A DNA stretch of 64,000 bases, taken from the NCBI RefSeq assembly GCF_003858395.1, contig NZ_QWEV01000005.1:2852001-2916000 (forward strand), written 5' to 3'. Below the pieces are notes generated by a model, which saw nothing but the letters and a program-made list of their open reading frames with translations, was not told the origin of the DNA and made no database searches. The DNA comes from Acidipila sp. EB88 (GTDB lineage: Bacteria; Acidobacteriota; Terriglobia; Terriglobales; Acidobacteriaceae). The position numbers were made by a program, and so were the translations under genes. Each line of letters opens with the position of its first letter. The stretch's first letter is position 1. Shown here in pieces: positions 31,429 through 40,950 of the stretch.

Positions 31429-32925
31429 CTAGTCGAGGTGGCAGACGGCTACGGACTGGTTGTGAAAGGGACAGTGAAGGCCGGGAGCCTGGCGCGGATC
31501 GACCAGCGCCCAGCGGGCGGGAGTGGTTTGCGCGAGGCGGAGAAACTGTTGCGTGGTCCAGGTGGTCCAGCCGAGCTGGTGGTTGTGCTGGTCGAGCCAG
31601 GTGGCCGCGAGCTGTGGCACCTGGGTGACCACGGCCGCGTCTTTCTGGTCATCGGCGAGCGAGGAGCGCTCGGCCAGCGCGCGGAAGGAGTGGTTGTCCT
31701 CACCGGGTTGTGAGAGGTAGTGGGGGTCCAGGGCGAACACGGCGTTCTCGGGGGTGTTGCGCTTTACCCAGGCAAAAGCCTGGAGCCACGGGTTGGCCGG
31801 CGCGGCCCAGGGAAGCTCGAGGTTGGTGGTGGCGGGATAGCGCATGCGTTGTGCCGCCCCGTTGGCAGCGGCCAGCGGCAGAAACACAAGCAGCCAGCGA
31901 GCCACATGCGCGCGCAGGAAGTACTGGCCGAGGGCCGAGCCGGCCAGCAGCGCCATGAAGAGAAAGGTGAGGTGCAGATAGCGCATGGGCTGCAGGGGCC
32001 ACAACCGCAGGAACCGCGGGGGACCGACCATGGCGAGGGCGATCGCCAGCTGCACGATGCTGAAGAGTGTCGCCGTGGCTGCCAGCTGATAGAAGGCAGG
32101 ATTGCTGCGCGCGCGGCCAAGGCGAGCCAGCACGAAGAGCAGGAAGGGCGGAGCCACCGCGCCCAGCCACTCATACCACTGCCAGCGGCCCAGCATGTAG
32201 TAGGAGTGTTGTGCGAGGGCTGTACGCCAGGCGGGGCTTGCCGGGGTAAAGAGCCAGCTGCCAGGCAAGGCCACAAAGCGACTGCTGGCCATTGGCGAAG
32301 GCATGGGCTGCGCGGAAGGAGTGCATTGGCGCACCAGCAGGAAGAGCACGCAGAAGGACAGTCCGAACGCCCCCATGATGGGGTGAAACAGGATCGCGCA
32401 CAGCAGCAGCAGCGTGGCCGTGCGGTACCTTCTGCGCTGCAGCGCAGCGACCGCGAACAGGATGCCGTCGGTGGCGATGAGGCGAGGATGCAGGTGCTCG
32501 TCCGCGAGATAGATCGCGGTGCCTGCCACCGAGATCGTCAGGATGCAGGCAATAGACAGGATGCCGGCAAAGCGTGCGCGCCAGCTCTCGAAGCAGAAAG
32601 CGACGATCTGCCAGCAGGCCGCAAACAGCAGGGCCAGGAAGCCGAGCTGGAGAGCCAGGCAGGCATACGCCACGGGCAGATGGGTGGTATGGATGAAAGC
32701 GGCGACGAACTTGTCAAACACCGATGCTTGCAGTTGCAGCGTAATGAACGGCGCGTTGACGGGATAGAGCGAGGGTTGGAGCCGGCGCTTGATGGCGCTG
32801 AGATAGATGGCGTCATCTTCCGCGCCGGGGTGATAGCCCTGCAGCACAAATGCGAACAGTGTGACCGAGACGACAGAGCAGAGGGTGCGAACTTGGGGCT
32901 TCAAAAAAGAGGGTCCTTCGGTCAT
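31429..32925 (-). CDS. Polytopic membrane protein of unknown function
   Basis: About 498 residues from ATG 32925; an upstream GTG at 33009 would add 28 residues without similarity to a membrane protein. About ten hydrophobic segments span the protein (for example LQLGFLALLFAACWQIVAF and TATLLLLCAILFHPIMGAFGLSFCVLFLL), with a conserved-looking N-terminal GYHPGAEDDAIYLSAIKR loop and a soluble C-terminal domain of about 100 residues. This resembles the GT-C-like or DUF6798-type membrane proteins, but I do not assign it. It lies between the ClC and kinase genes on the same strand. Confidence 0.65.
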   Translation of the reverse strand: MTEGPSFLKPQVRTLCSVVSVTLFAFVLQGYHPGAEDDAIYLSAIKRRLQPSLYPVNAPFITLQLQASVFDKFVAAFIHTTHLPVAYACLALQLGFLALLFAACWQIVAFCFESWRARFAGILSIACILTISVAGTAIYLADEHLHPRLIATDGILFAVAALQRRRYRTATLLLLCAILFHPIMGAFGLSFCVLFLLVRQCTPSAQPMPSPMASSRFVALPGSWLFTPASPAWRTALAQHSYYMLGRWQWYEWLGAVAPPFLLFVLARLGRARSNPAFYQLAATATLFSIVQLAIALAMVGPPRFLRLWPLQPMRYLHLTFLFMALLAGSALGQYFLRAHVARWLLVFLPLAAANGAAQRMRYPATTNLELPWAAPANPWLQAFAWVKRNTPENAVFALDPHYLSQPGEDNHSFRALAERSSLADDQKDAAVVTQVPQLAATWLDQHNHQLGWTTWTTQQFLRLAQTTPARWALVDPRQAPGLHCPFHNQSVAVCHLD

Positions 32926-33071
32926 GCAGGCAGGAGGAGCGGCGCAGCGGCGCGCGCCTGCGAGGTGGTTTGCCGGTTGAAACCACCATCGCGGATCCGG
33001 AGCAGGCACCTAGCCGGAGTGGAATGCCGTTGCCGCGCGGCAGAAAGCATGAGGGATTGGCGGCGGATTCG

Positions 33072-34856
33072 CTAGCCGCGCTGGTAACGAGCCAGCACAT
33101 CCTCAAGCGTCACCATGCCTTCGAGGGTGCCCTTGCTGGCCCGGTTGCTGATGGGGAGCAAGGGCCAGCGGGAGAGGTGGCGCAGTGCCGAGTCGAGCGG
33201 CAGATCCGGGAAGAGCAGCGGCGTGCGCTCGGCGGGTAAGGCCTTTTGCAGCGTGGTGCTTTCCGGGGTGATCTGCACCAGCATGGCAAGCTCAAACGCC
33301 TGCAGGACATAGCAGCTGCCGTCCTGCATCTGCACCACCATGGCGCGCTCCTCGGGATTGAGCGAGAGCTGGTTGACGGCGGCCGTGAGCGACTCGGTGC
33401 TGCGCAGCAGCGGCACGCGCAGGGGGGTGAGCGCGTCTTCAAGGTGCAGCCCGACTTCTTCGCGCTGCTCTTCCATGGAGGGCAGGTCGAGGCCGTCCTG
33501 GTGGGTGAAGAGCTCGAAGATGGCGGTGGGCTGCAGCGAGCGCGCGATGAGGTAGGCGATGGTGTTGGCGAGAATCACGGGCAGGATGATGGAGTAGTTG
33601 CCGCTGGTCTCGAGCACCATGAATACCGAGGTGAGTGGTGCGCGCAGAAACGCGGCGAAAAACACGCCCATGCCGACCAGCGCGTAGGAACCGACGGCGC
33701 CGGAAGCGTGGGGCAGGAGCATGTGTTCGACCGTGCCGACCGCCGCGCCGAGCATGGTGCCGATGAAGAGAGCGGGCGCGAACATGCCGCCCGGGGTGCC
33801 GCTTGAAAAGGACAGCGTGGTCGCGATCATCTTGAAGGCGACCAGCGCGGCCAGGACCTGCCAGGTGAACTGACCGTGCAGTGCCTGGTCCATAACCTCG
33901 TAGCCGGGGCCCATGACCTGCGGGAAGCCGAAGTAGCCGATGCAGCCAACCAGCAGCCCGGCGATGGCGGGCTGAAAGAGCTGGGCGTTGGGCGACATGG
34001 CGCGGAGGCGGGGCCGCAGGGTGGAGAGCGCCTTGGCAAACACAAAGGCGGACAGGCCGCCGATGACGCCCAGCGCGGCATAGGCCGTGAGCTCGCGCGG
34101 GTCGCGCAGCGTGACGGTGGGAATGCGGAACATGGGGGCCGAACCCCAGAAGATGCGGGCAACGGAGACGCTGGCGATGGCTGCGAGCACGACCGAGCCG
34201 AGCACGGCGGCCGACCAGTAGCCGATGACCTCTTCAATGACGAACAGGATGGCGGAGATGGGCGCGTTGAACGCGGCGGCCAGGCCGGCGGCGGCACCGA
34301 TGGGCGCAAACAGGCGAAGGGACTGGCGGGAAAGGCGGAGCTTGCGGGCGACGATGGAAGCGACGCCGGCGCCAATCTGGAGGGAAGGGTCCTCGGGCCC
34401 GAGCGAGTGGCCGGAGCCGATGGCAATGGCGGAAGTGATGAACTTGCCGATCACGGTCTTGAACGAGATGAAGCCGTTGTAGATGTAGAGCGCGGCCTTG
34501 GTCTGGTTGACGCCGGAGCCACGCGCACCGGGGAAGACCCAGCGCACGAGTGCCGCGACGAAGAGACCGGCACAGGCGGGCACGATGATGAGGCGAGGCT
34601 CGTGCGCGTGGGGCGCGGAGCCGAGCAGGATGGTCTGGACCCACTCGATGGCGACGCGGAACGAGACCACGAGGAGCCCGGAGAGCACGCCGATAAAGAT
34701 CGAGAGCACGAGGAAGAGGCGTTCCTCACGCTTGGGGGCGATGCGCTGCAGGTCTACATCCTGCGAGCCGGTGGGGCTGTTTTGAATCCGCTCCTGGTCG
34801 CCCGGGCTGATGGGGATGGTCGTGGGTGCGTCCTTCACAAAGTTCAGGGGCGTCAT
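33072..34856 (-). CDS. ClC-family chloride channel/transporter with CBS domains
   Basis: 594 residues. The ClC core is seen as GARGSGVNQTK (selectivity region 1), LGPEDPSLQIGAG (gating Glu segment) and GTPGGMFAPALFIGTMLGAAVG (GxFxP region). The C-terminal 130 residues carry a CBS pair (LRVPLLRSTESLTAAVNQLSLN... and GTLEGMVTLEDVL). The gating segment differs from the usual GREGP in having Pro and Asp either side of the Glu, and GSGIP reads GSGVN, so ion selectivity may differ. It overlaps the upstream TPR gene by 4 bases (ATGA). Confidence 0.9.
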   Translation of the reverse strand: MTPLNFVKDAPTTIPISPGDQERIQNSPTGSQDVDLQRIAPKREERLFLVLSIFIGVLSGLLVVSFRVAIEWVQTILLGSAPHAHEPRLIIVPACAGLFVAALVRWVFPGARGSGVNQTKAALYIYNGFISFKTVIGKFITSAIAIGSGHSLGPEDPSLQIGAGVASIVARKLRLSRQSLRLFAPIGAAAGLAAAFNAPISAILFVIEEVIGYWSAAVLGSVVLAAIASVSVARIFWGSAPMFRIPTVTLRDPRELTAYAALGVIGGLSAFVFAKALSTLRPRLRAMSPNAQLFQPAIAGLLVGCIGYFGFPQVMGPGYEVMDQALHGQFTWQVLAALVAFKMIATTLSFSSGTPGGMFAPALFIGTMLGAAVGTVEHMLLPHASGAVGSYALVGMGVFFAAFLRAPLTSVFMVLETSGNYSIILPVILANTIAYLIARSLQPTAIFELFTHQDGLDLPSMEEQREEVGLHLEDALTPLRVPLLRSTESLTAAVNQLSLNPEERAMVVQMQDGSCYVLQAFELAMLVQITPESTTLQKALPAERTPLLFPDLPLDSALRHLSRWPLLPISNRASKGTLEGMVTLEDVLARYQRG

Positions 34857-36238
34857 GGCTGGGAGCCTTCAGTCTGCGGCGGGGCTTCGGCGATGCGGGT
34901 CCACAGTGCGTTGTCGCCGGTGGGCGCGCCGCAGGTTCCGGAGGGGTCAGCCGTGGCCCGCTCGGTGTCGAGGACGAGCTCGAGTGTTTTTTGCGCGAAC
35001 ACGGGGTCGGCGGCAAGCTGGCGCTGCAGTGGGGTACCGGTAGCCAGGGCGCTCCAGCGGTCGGCGAGCGCCGACAGTGGATCGGGCGGCGTGATGGAAG
35101 GTGGCGCCGTGGGCGGGACGCCTGCAGGTGGCTGCGGAGGCTTGCGGGCCAGCGGATTGAGGCTGCTGATGTGCTCGCCGAGGGAGGTGAGCAGTTGGGT
35201 GCGGGACTGTCTGGCGGCAGGGTTGCCACCCTGCGCGTCCGGCTGGGCTGCCGCCTGGCCGCCGGGCTGGATCAGAGGCTGCGGCTCGCAGGCCAGGAGC
35301 CGTGCCTGCGCGGTGGTGGCTGCCCGGGCGATGCGCCGGGCCCGTTCCGCCATGGGCAGGTTGAGCGAGGGGTAGAGTTCGGCGATCTGGGTGGCGACCT
35401 GCAACTCAGACTGAACGGCAGCCCGTGCGGGTGCGGGCTGATGGGCGAAGCTCGGCTCGCCGACGGCTTGCTGCAACAGGGTGCGCGCATCGCTGAAGCG
35501 GCCGAGTGCTGCCGCCGCATGCGCCTGGCCCTCGAGCGATTGCAGGCGGGTCGCCTTGTGCGAAGCAGCCTTGCGATACACGTCGAGCGCATCGGCCGGG
35601 TCGTCGGCCTGCTCCAGAAGCTGCCCGATCTGTAATTGCAGGGGCAGGTTGTCGGGGCCATTGCCGGAGGTGATCAGCAGCAGGCTGCGGGCTTCGGCAA
35701 AGCGATTGAGCGCGATGAGATAGCGGGCGAGCTCCATGCGCAGCTCGCGGCGGCGGATAAAGGCATCGCCGTTCCAGGTGCCATCGATGGCGAGCTGGTA
35801 GTGGTCCACCGCTGCCTGGGCGTTGTTCTGGCGGATGGCGAGCCGTGCGAGCTGGAGATTGATGGCGCCGCTGCCGGGCTCCTGCTCGAGCAGGGTGGTG
35901 AAGTAGGACTGGGCTTCCTGGGTGCGGCCGGAGGCGGCAAGCGCTGTGGCGAGGTCGATCTGCAGGGTGCGGTCGTCGGGGGAGTAGGCCAGCGCAGAGC
36001 GGAGGTCGTTCACGGCGACGTCAGGCCGGTTGGCGGACATGGCTGCCTCGCCGCGGATGCGCCAGCGGGTTTCCAGTGTTCCGCGGTGGGCCATGAAGGA
36101 GTGAAACAGGCCGTAGGTGACAAACGAAAGAGCGACCACGATGCCAAACAGTGTGCACAGAGCAGCGCTGTCATGAAGAAGCAGCTTGTGCTTCTCGCGT
36201 CGTTCCAGAGGAGAGAGTCTTGGTTGTTGCTGCAGCAC
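34853..36238 (-). CDS. Membrane-anchored TPR protein
   Basis: 461 residues. A single membrane helix near residues 27-47 (AALCTLFGIVVALSFVTYGLF) follows a basic N-terminus. After it come tandem TPR-like units (ANRPDVAVNDLRSALAYSPDDRTLQIDLATALAASGRTQEAQSYFTTLL and several more to about residue 250), then a Pro-rich linker and a helical C-terminus. The TPR part would lie outside the membrane if the N-terminus is inside. Overlap with the ClC gene suggests joint function or at least joint translation. Confidence 0.8.
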   Translation of the reverse strand: MLQQQPRLSPLERREKHKLLLHDSAALCTLFGIVVALSFVTYGLFHSFMAHRGTLETRWRIRGEAAMSANRPDVAVNDLRSALAYSPDDRTLQIDLATALAASGRTQEAQSYFTTLLEQEPGSGAINLQLARLAIRQNNAQAAVDHYQLAIDGTWNGDAFIRRRELRMELARYLIALNRFAEARSLLLITSGNGPDNLPLQLQIGQLLEQADDPADALDVYRKAASHKATRLQSLEGQAHAAAALGRFSDARTLLQQAVGEPSFAHQPAPARAAVQSELQVATQIAELYPSLNLPMAERARRIARAATTAQARLLACEPQPLIQPGGQAAAQPDAQGGNPAARQSRTQLLTSLGEHISSLNPLARKPPQPPAGVPPTAPPSITPPDPLSALADRWSALATGTPLQRQLAADPVFAQKTLELVLDTERATADPSGTCGAPTGDNALWTRIAEAPPQTEGSQP

Positions 36239-36424
36239 TTGGATTCCCGCCTCCTTTTACTTTAAACGCGGCCCAGGGGCGGCATGTTTCCTAAACCGCC
36301 GCGCCCGAGCTCCATGCGTAATGCGTGCGCTTTGGAGCAGCGCCGCGGGCGGCGACTGCGGACGCTCGCGGCGCATCCTAACGGCATTTGGACGGGCCGT
36401 GCAGCGGAGCGGCAGGGAGCAGCG

Positions 36425-37294
36425 ATGGCGTCGACAGTTTGGAAGGGATACATCTCGTTCGGGCTCATCTCGGTGCCGATCCGCATGTACGTGGCGGCGC
36501 GTGAAGAGCATATCGGCTTCAACCAGATTCACAAGAGCTGCGGCACGCGGATCAAGCAGCAGTTGTACTGCCCGACGGATGAGCGGGTGGTGGAGCGCAA
36601 CGAGATCGAGAAGGGCTACCCGACGGGCGATGGCGGGTATGTGCTGATCTCGCAGAACGAGCTGAAGTCGCTCGAGGCGGAGTCGTCGGAGACCATGGCG
36701 ATCCAGCAGTTTGTGGAGCTGGACGAGGTGGACCCGATTTACTACGAGACCTCGTATTACACGGTGGCCGAAGAGCCGGGGCGGCGAGCGTATGCGCTGA
36801 TGCTGCAGGCGATGGGCAAGCTGAAGCTGGGCGCGATTGCGAAGCTGACGCTGCACCAGAGGGAGCAGGTGGTAATCATCCGCCCGTATGAGCATGGTTT
36901 GATCCTGCACACGCTGTACTACCCGGAGGAGGTTCGGGAGATCCCAGAGTTTGGCGACCAGGCGCCGCTGGAGCTGCAGGAGGCGGAGATCAAGCTGGCG
37001 GAGCAGTTTATGGGCTCGCTGCGCGCGCCGTTTCACCCGGACGCGTTCCACAACACGTACCAGGAGAAGGTGGAGCAGTTGATCGAGAGCAAGGGTGCCG
37101 GGGAAGAGGGGCCGGAACCGGAGAAGAAGAAAAAGCCGATGGCGCCGGTGATCAACCTGATGGATGCGTTAAGGGCGAGCCTAGCGAAGAAGGAAGCTTC
37201 CGGCGCGAGTGCGCCTGCTGCGGAGGTGCCGGCTGCGAAGACCGCGGCGGCGAAGAAGGCTGCGCCGGCGGCGAAGCGGCGGAAGACCGGGTGA
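36425..37294 (+). CDS. ku: Ku protein (non-homologous end joining)
   Basis: 289 residues from ATG 36425, preceded by AGGGAG; an in-frame upstream extension to 36284 lacks Ku similarity. MASTVWKGYISFGLISVPIRMYVAAREE, QIHKSCGTRIKQQLYCP, KGYPTGDGGYVLISQNEL and VDPIYYETSYYTVAEE are the Ku core, and a Lys/Ala-rich tail (AKKAAPAAKRRKTG) follows. The homodimer rings broken DNA ends and recruits ligase LigD. No ligD is in the window. Confidence 0.95.
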   Translation: MASTVWKGYISFGLISVPIRMYVAAREEHIGFNQIHKSCGTRIKQQLYCPTDERVVERNEIEKGYPTGDGGYVLISQNELKSLEAESSETMAIQQFVELDEVDPIYYETSYYTVAEEPGRRAYALMLQAMGKLKLGAIAKLTLHQREQVVIIRPYEHGLILHTLYYPEEVREIPEFGDQAPLELQEAEIKLAEQFMGSLRAPFHPDAFHNTYQEKVEQLIESKGAGEEGPEPEKKKKPMAPVINLMDALRASLAKKEASGASAPAAEVPAAKTAAAKKAAPAAKRRKTG

Positions 37295-37388
37295 GGGTTT
37301 TCAGGTAGGTGGGGCTGGCTTTGGTGAGCCCACGTCGCAAACGCGCGATATGGGGCATCCGGGTTTAGATGGCGTTTCCAGGGGGCGC

Positions 37389-37433
37389 GAAGGATCTGCG
37401 GCTGGCTCTTGATAGAGCTAGCGCAGATCCTTC
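37389..37433. repeat. REP-like intergenic hairpin
   Basis: GAAGGATCTGCG (37389-37400) pairs perfectly with CGCAGATCCTTC (37422-37433), and the inside continues as a second stem (CTGGCTCT/AGAGCTAG), giving about 20 pairs with one bulge and a 4-base loop. ACTTCGTTCAGGATGACA follows. The motif GATCCTTC...TCAGGATGACA is recalled as a common dispersed intergenic element in related genomes, not checked here. Confidence 0.6.
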
Positions 37434-37479
37434 ACTTCGTTCAGGATGACACCTTTGTTTTAGTGACGGTGTTGCGGGG

Positions 37480-39576
37480 CTAGTGGGCGGCCTGGACCTG
37501 GAGGACGGCTACGCCGTACTTGGGTAGCGTGACGGAGCCGCTGGTGCTGGCGGAGGGTGCGAGCAGGTCGTGCGCTGCAAAAGACGGTGGGAGTGTGACG
37601 GTTGCGGGTGCGGTGCCGTGGTTGATGAGCACGAGCACGGAGCCCTTCGGCCCGGAGCGGAGGTTGACTTCCACATCGGCGGGGACGTCGGGCACGATGG
37701 ACGTCACGCCACTCTGTTGAAGCAGCAGGTTAGTGATGTGCTTGAGGGAAGCCTCATCGAGCCACGCGCCGACATAGGTAATGGAGCCTTTACCAACCTT
37801 GCGGGCGACCACTGCCGGCTGTGCATCGAGCCAGCCGTTGCTGGGGCCGTAGGTGGCAAGTGTTTGTGTGTCAGGCGCAGTGGTAGCCAGAGTCTCGGCC
37901 CAGATGTTTGCTGTGGATCTGTAGGAGACGGCTGGGCTGTTTGCCATCGTGACGGGCACTGGCTGGTCGAGGGCGTAGAACTGCGAGACGTGCGCGCCGA
38001 GTGCTTCGGCGAGCGGGCCTGGCTGCTGGTGAGGGTCGAGGCCGTCGTCGAAGTTCTTCATGCCGGAGCGGGGGCCGAGCAGGAGGTTGCCGCCCGCGCG
38101 GACCCAGGCGAGCAGCTTGTCGGCCTCCGCCTGCGGCAGCACGTTGGGGCCGGGCGCTACGACGAGCTTGTACTTTGCAAGCGGGGCGTCGGTGCCGATG
38201 ACGTCAACGCCCTGCGCGCCCTGGTGGAGCGGGCGGTAGAAGTCGACCATCTCGGCGACGGGGCTGAACTGCTGGTTGTGGCGCTGGAAGTCGATGGCCC
38301 AGCGGGAGTCGAAGTCGTTGATGAGGGCGACTTGTGCCACCGGCGTGGTGCCAGATAGCGCGGCGCCAGCCTGTTCGAACTCCTTACCGACCTGGGCGAT
38401 TTCCTCATAAACAGGAGCCGGCATGCCGTTGGCGCCGACGAGTACACCGTGGTACTCCTCCTGGCCGTTGAGCGCGGCGCGCCACTGCCAGTACTCGACG
38501 GCATCGGCACCGTGTGCGATGGCCTGCCAGGCGAGCTCGCGGGTCTGCCCCTTCTCAAGCGGCGTGTTGGTTTTGCGCCAGTTCACGAAGGCGGGCTCGG
38601 TCTCCATGACCCAGAAGTTGCGCTGCTTGTAGCCGCGGGTTAGGTCGTGGCGGGCGGCGTTGTCGGCCCAGTCGAAGTGGTCCGTGCTGATGTAGTCGTC
38701 CCAGGCTGCGATGTCGAGGCCTTCGTGCTCCTTGTAGGCGTTGAAGCCGTCGAACCAGCCCATGGTGTTGGTGGTGATGAACTGGCGCTTGTCTGCGTGC
38801 GCCCGGATCGCGGTGACCTGGTTCTGGGTGTAGGCGACCCACGTGTCAGTGACGAAGCGATCCCAGTCCAGCAGCAGCGCGGGGTTTTCTTCCTTGTCGT
38901 GCACGGGAACCTGGTTGAAGTCGTTGTAGCTCTGCGACCAGTAGGAGGTCCACCAGCGCTGGTTGAGCGCGTCGATGGTGCCGTACTTGGCCTTGAGCCA
39001 CGCGTGGAACTGCTGCTTCGCCTCGTCATCGAACGAGGAAGCGGCGAGCTCGTTGTCGATCTGCCAGCCGACAACGTCGGGGTTGTTGCCGTATCGCTCG
39101 GCCATGCGGGCGGCGACATCGCGTGCGAGTTCGCGGTATTTCGCGTCGGAAAAGGAGAACTGCTGGCGGTTGCCGTGCTCGTCGCGGCGGCCCTGGTTGT
39201 CGATGCGGAGGGTTTGCGGATACTTCTCGGTGAGCCACGCGGGCGGTGCGGCGGTGGGGGTGCCGAGCACGACCACGATGTGGTGCTTCGCGGCGGCGGC
39301 GATGGCGCGGTCAAGCCACTGCCACTGCCAGTTGCCCTCCGTGGGCTCCATGGTGCTCCAGGCGAATTCGCCGACGCGCACCAGGTGGATGTGGGCGGCT
39401 TCCATGCGGGCGAGGTCGGGCTCCCACTGCGACTCAGGCCACTGCTCGGGGTACCAGGCGGCGCCCAGCAGGACAGGCGGCGCGCCCGGGTACTGCGTGG
39501 CCTGGGCGCGTGCGGTGGAGCAGAGCAGGGTGGAGGCAAGGGCGGAGCAGACAAGGGCGGCAAGTGGTTTTCGCAA
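37480..39576 (-). CDS. Secreted GH42 beta-galactosidase
   Basis: 698 residues from TTG 39576, supported by GAGG about 7 bases upstream. Residues 1-26 form a signal peptide (LRKPLAALVCSALASTLLCSTARAQA). The (beta/alpha)8 domain starts with LLGAAWYPEQWPESQWEPDLARM; acid/base Glu is in WQIDNELAASSF, and the nucleophile Glu is in the FWVMETEPAFVNW segment. A trimerisation-like domain (VALINDFDSRWAIDFQRHNQQFSPVAEMVDFYRPL) and a small beta-domain follow. Secretion is unusual for GH42 but plausible in a polymer degrader. Confidence 0.9.
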   Translation of the reverse strand: MRKPLAALVCSALASTLLCSTARAQATQYPGAPPVLLGAAWYPEQWPESQWEPDLARMEAAHIHLVRVGEFAWSTMEPTEGNWQWQWLDRAIAAAAKHHIVVVLGTPTAAPPAWLTEKYPQTLRIDNQGRRDEHGNRQQFSFSDAKYRELARDVAARMAERYGNNPDVVGWQIDNELAASSFDDEAKQQFHAWLKAKYGTIDALNQRWWTSYWSQSYNDFNQVPVHDKEENPALLLDWDRFVTDTWVAYTQNQVTAIRAHADKRQFITTNTMGWFDGFNAYKEHEGLDIAAWDDYISTDHFDWADNAARHDLTRGYKQRNFWVMETEPAFVNWRKTNTPLEKGQTRELAWQAIAHGADAVEYWQWRAALNGQEEYHGVLVGANGMPAPVYEEIAQVGKEFEQAGAALSGTTPVAQVALINDFDSRWAIDFQRHNQQFSPVAEMVDFYRPLHQGAQGVDVIGTDAPLAKYKLVVAPGPNVLPQAEADKLLAWVRAGGNLLLGPRSGMKNFDDGLDPHQQPGPLAEALGAHVSQFYALDQPVPVTMANSPAVSYRSTANIWAETLATTAPDTQTLATYGPSNGWLDAQPAVVARKVGKGSITYVGAWLDEASLKHITNLLLQQSGVTSIVPDVPADVEVNLRSGPKGSVLVLINHGTAPATVTLPPSFAAHDLLAPSASTSGSVTLPKYGVAVLQVQAAH

Positions 39577-39722
39577 GTGTGACCTCGGTGGTGGCGAATC
39601 GTGTAGAGAGCAAGCGTCGCGCGCGGCGGCCGGTGTCGGAGCGACATGACCATGCAAAGCACCGGCGGACACACCATGCCATCCCGGAGCTGTGGACAGC
39701 AAGCCGCCGCATGAGCCGGCGG

Positions 39723-40880
39723 CTAGCTGTGCACGAGCACCCCGGCCGAAACATAGGACGAGCCTTCGCACTCGGTGTGAACCCGGGGCAGGGTGGGGGT
39801 AGGGGTGAGCAGCTCGATATGACCGTGTGTTCCGTCGGCGATGGCGAGGGTTGTGTCTTCGACCTTGCCGCCGCGACTGCTTGGGTTCCAGGCATAGGCC
39901 TCGGGGGTGCGCACCTGCTGGGTGCCGCCGGGGGTGGCGACCCATTCGCGCTCAAGGTAGCCGCAGGCTCCGCCCTGGTGATGAAGCTGCTCTTCGCCGG
40001 GAAAGCCAGCCTGTGCGTAGGCCGCGGCGGCGGTCTCAAAGAGAGAGGCGGCGGTGGCGCCGTTGCGGGTGGCGTGCTGCAGTGCCGCATTGACCAGGGC
40101 AGCAGTCTGGAAGCCGCGCGCGAGTTCCGTGGGGAGCTTGCCAAAGTGCACAAAGCGCGTGATGGACACGACGAGGCCCCAGCGGCGGGTGCACAGGTTG
40201 AGCATGCCGAAGCGCTGGAGCGTGGCGCCGCGGGCCACAGCGTGCTTGTAGCTGAGGATGCGGTCATCCACGGCCATGAGCAGCACGGAAGGGAAGATGC
40301 CTTCGCGCAGCAGGCGCTCGGCCAGCCAGGCCTCCATCTCGTACTCGGAGACACCGGGTTGCAGGGCGAGCAGGGTGTGGGCGACGGCATCGGCGGTGTG
40401 ACGGCCAAGTTCGCGGAAGCGGGCGATTTCCGCAGGGAGCAGCGGTGCGCGCAGCGCGGCGAGGCTCACCACGGGCAGACTGGCCGCGGGGGCGTCGGTG
40501 GCGACCCTGGCGCCACCAAGCCGGGTAGCCTCGTCGGCAACGTTGAACGCGTGCCATGGGCCGGTGATGAGCTCGTAGCCGAGACCGACCAGTTCTTCTG
40601 CCTGCATGCGCGGTGCTTCGTTGCTGGGAGCGAGTGCAAAGCGGCGGCCATCGCGCAGCAACAAGAGGGCAAGCACACCGGTTTCGCTGAGGATGCCGAC
40701 GCGCGCCTGGATCTCGCCGGCGCTGATCCAGGCGAGGTTCTCATGGCGACGGAGCAACACGGCGTCATAGCCGGAGGCCTGGAGCCACTGCTCGAGGCGG
40801 GTGAGCTTGTGCTGCAACTCGGACTGGCGAGCAGCGGCGCCGCCGCTGGCTTGCTCGAGGGCTTTGAGGTGTTCAGACAT
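39723..40880 (-). CDS. M24 (Xaa-Pro peptidase-like) protein lacking two metal ligands
   Basis: 385 residues from ATG 40880 (GGAGG about 10 bases upstream); the long in-frame extension to 41264 overlaps the cytochrome gene and is not similar. The creatinase-like N-terminal domain (GYDAVLLRRHENLAWISAGEIQARVGIL) and pita-bread C-terminal domain (HTADAVAHTLLALQPGVSEYEMEAWLAERLL) are clear, and the LHHQGGACGYLEREW segment keeps the His region. The two Asp metal ligands normally in VDFG and SDITR appear as Asn (MLNLC) and Ser (VVSITR). It may not be a normal metallopeptidase. Confidence 0.8.
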   Translation of the reverse strand: MSEHLKALEQASGGAAARQSELQHKLTRLEQWLQASGYDAVLLRRHENLAWISAGEIQARVGILSETGVLALLLLRDGRRFALAPSNEAPRMQAEELVGLGYELITGPWHAFNVADEATRLGGARVATDAPAASLPVVSLAALRAPLLPAEIARFRELGRHTADAVAHTLLALQPGVSEYEMEAWLAERLLREGIFPSVLLMAVDDRILSYKHAVARGATLQRFGMLNLCTRRWGLVVSITRFVHFGKLPTELARGFQTAALVNAALQHATRNGATAASLFETAAAAYAQAGFPGEEQLHHQGGACGYLEREWVATPGGTQQVRTPEAYAWNPSSRGGKVEDTTLAIADGTHGHIELLTPTPTLPRVHTECEGSSYVSAGVLVHS

Positions 40881-40950
40881 GCTGTGGGTGCCTCCACTTT
40901 GGTGACAGCCAGTGTACTGCGCCGGTGGCGAGCCACGAACGGGCTGCCCC

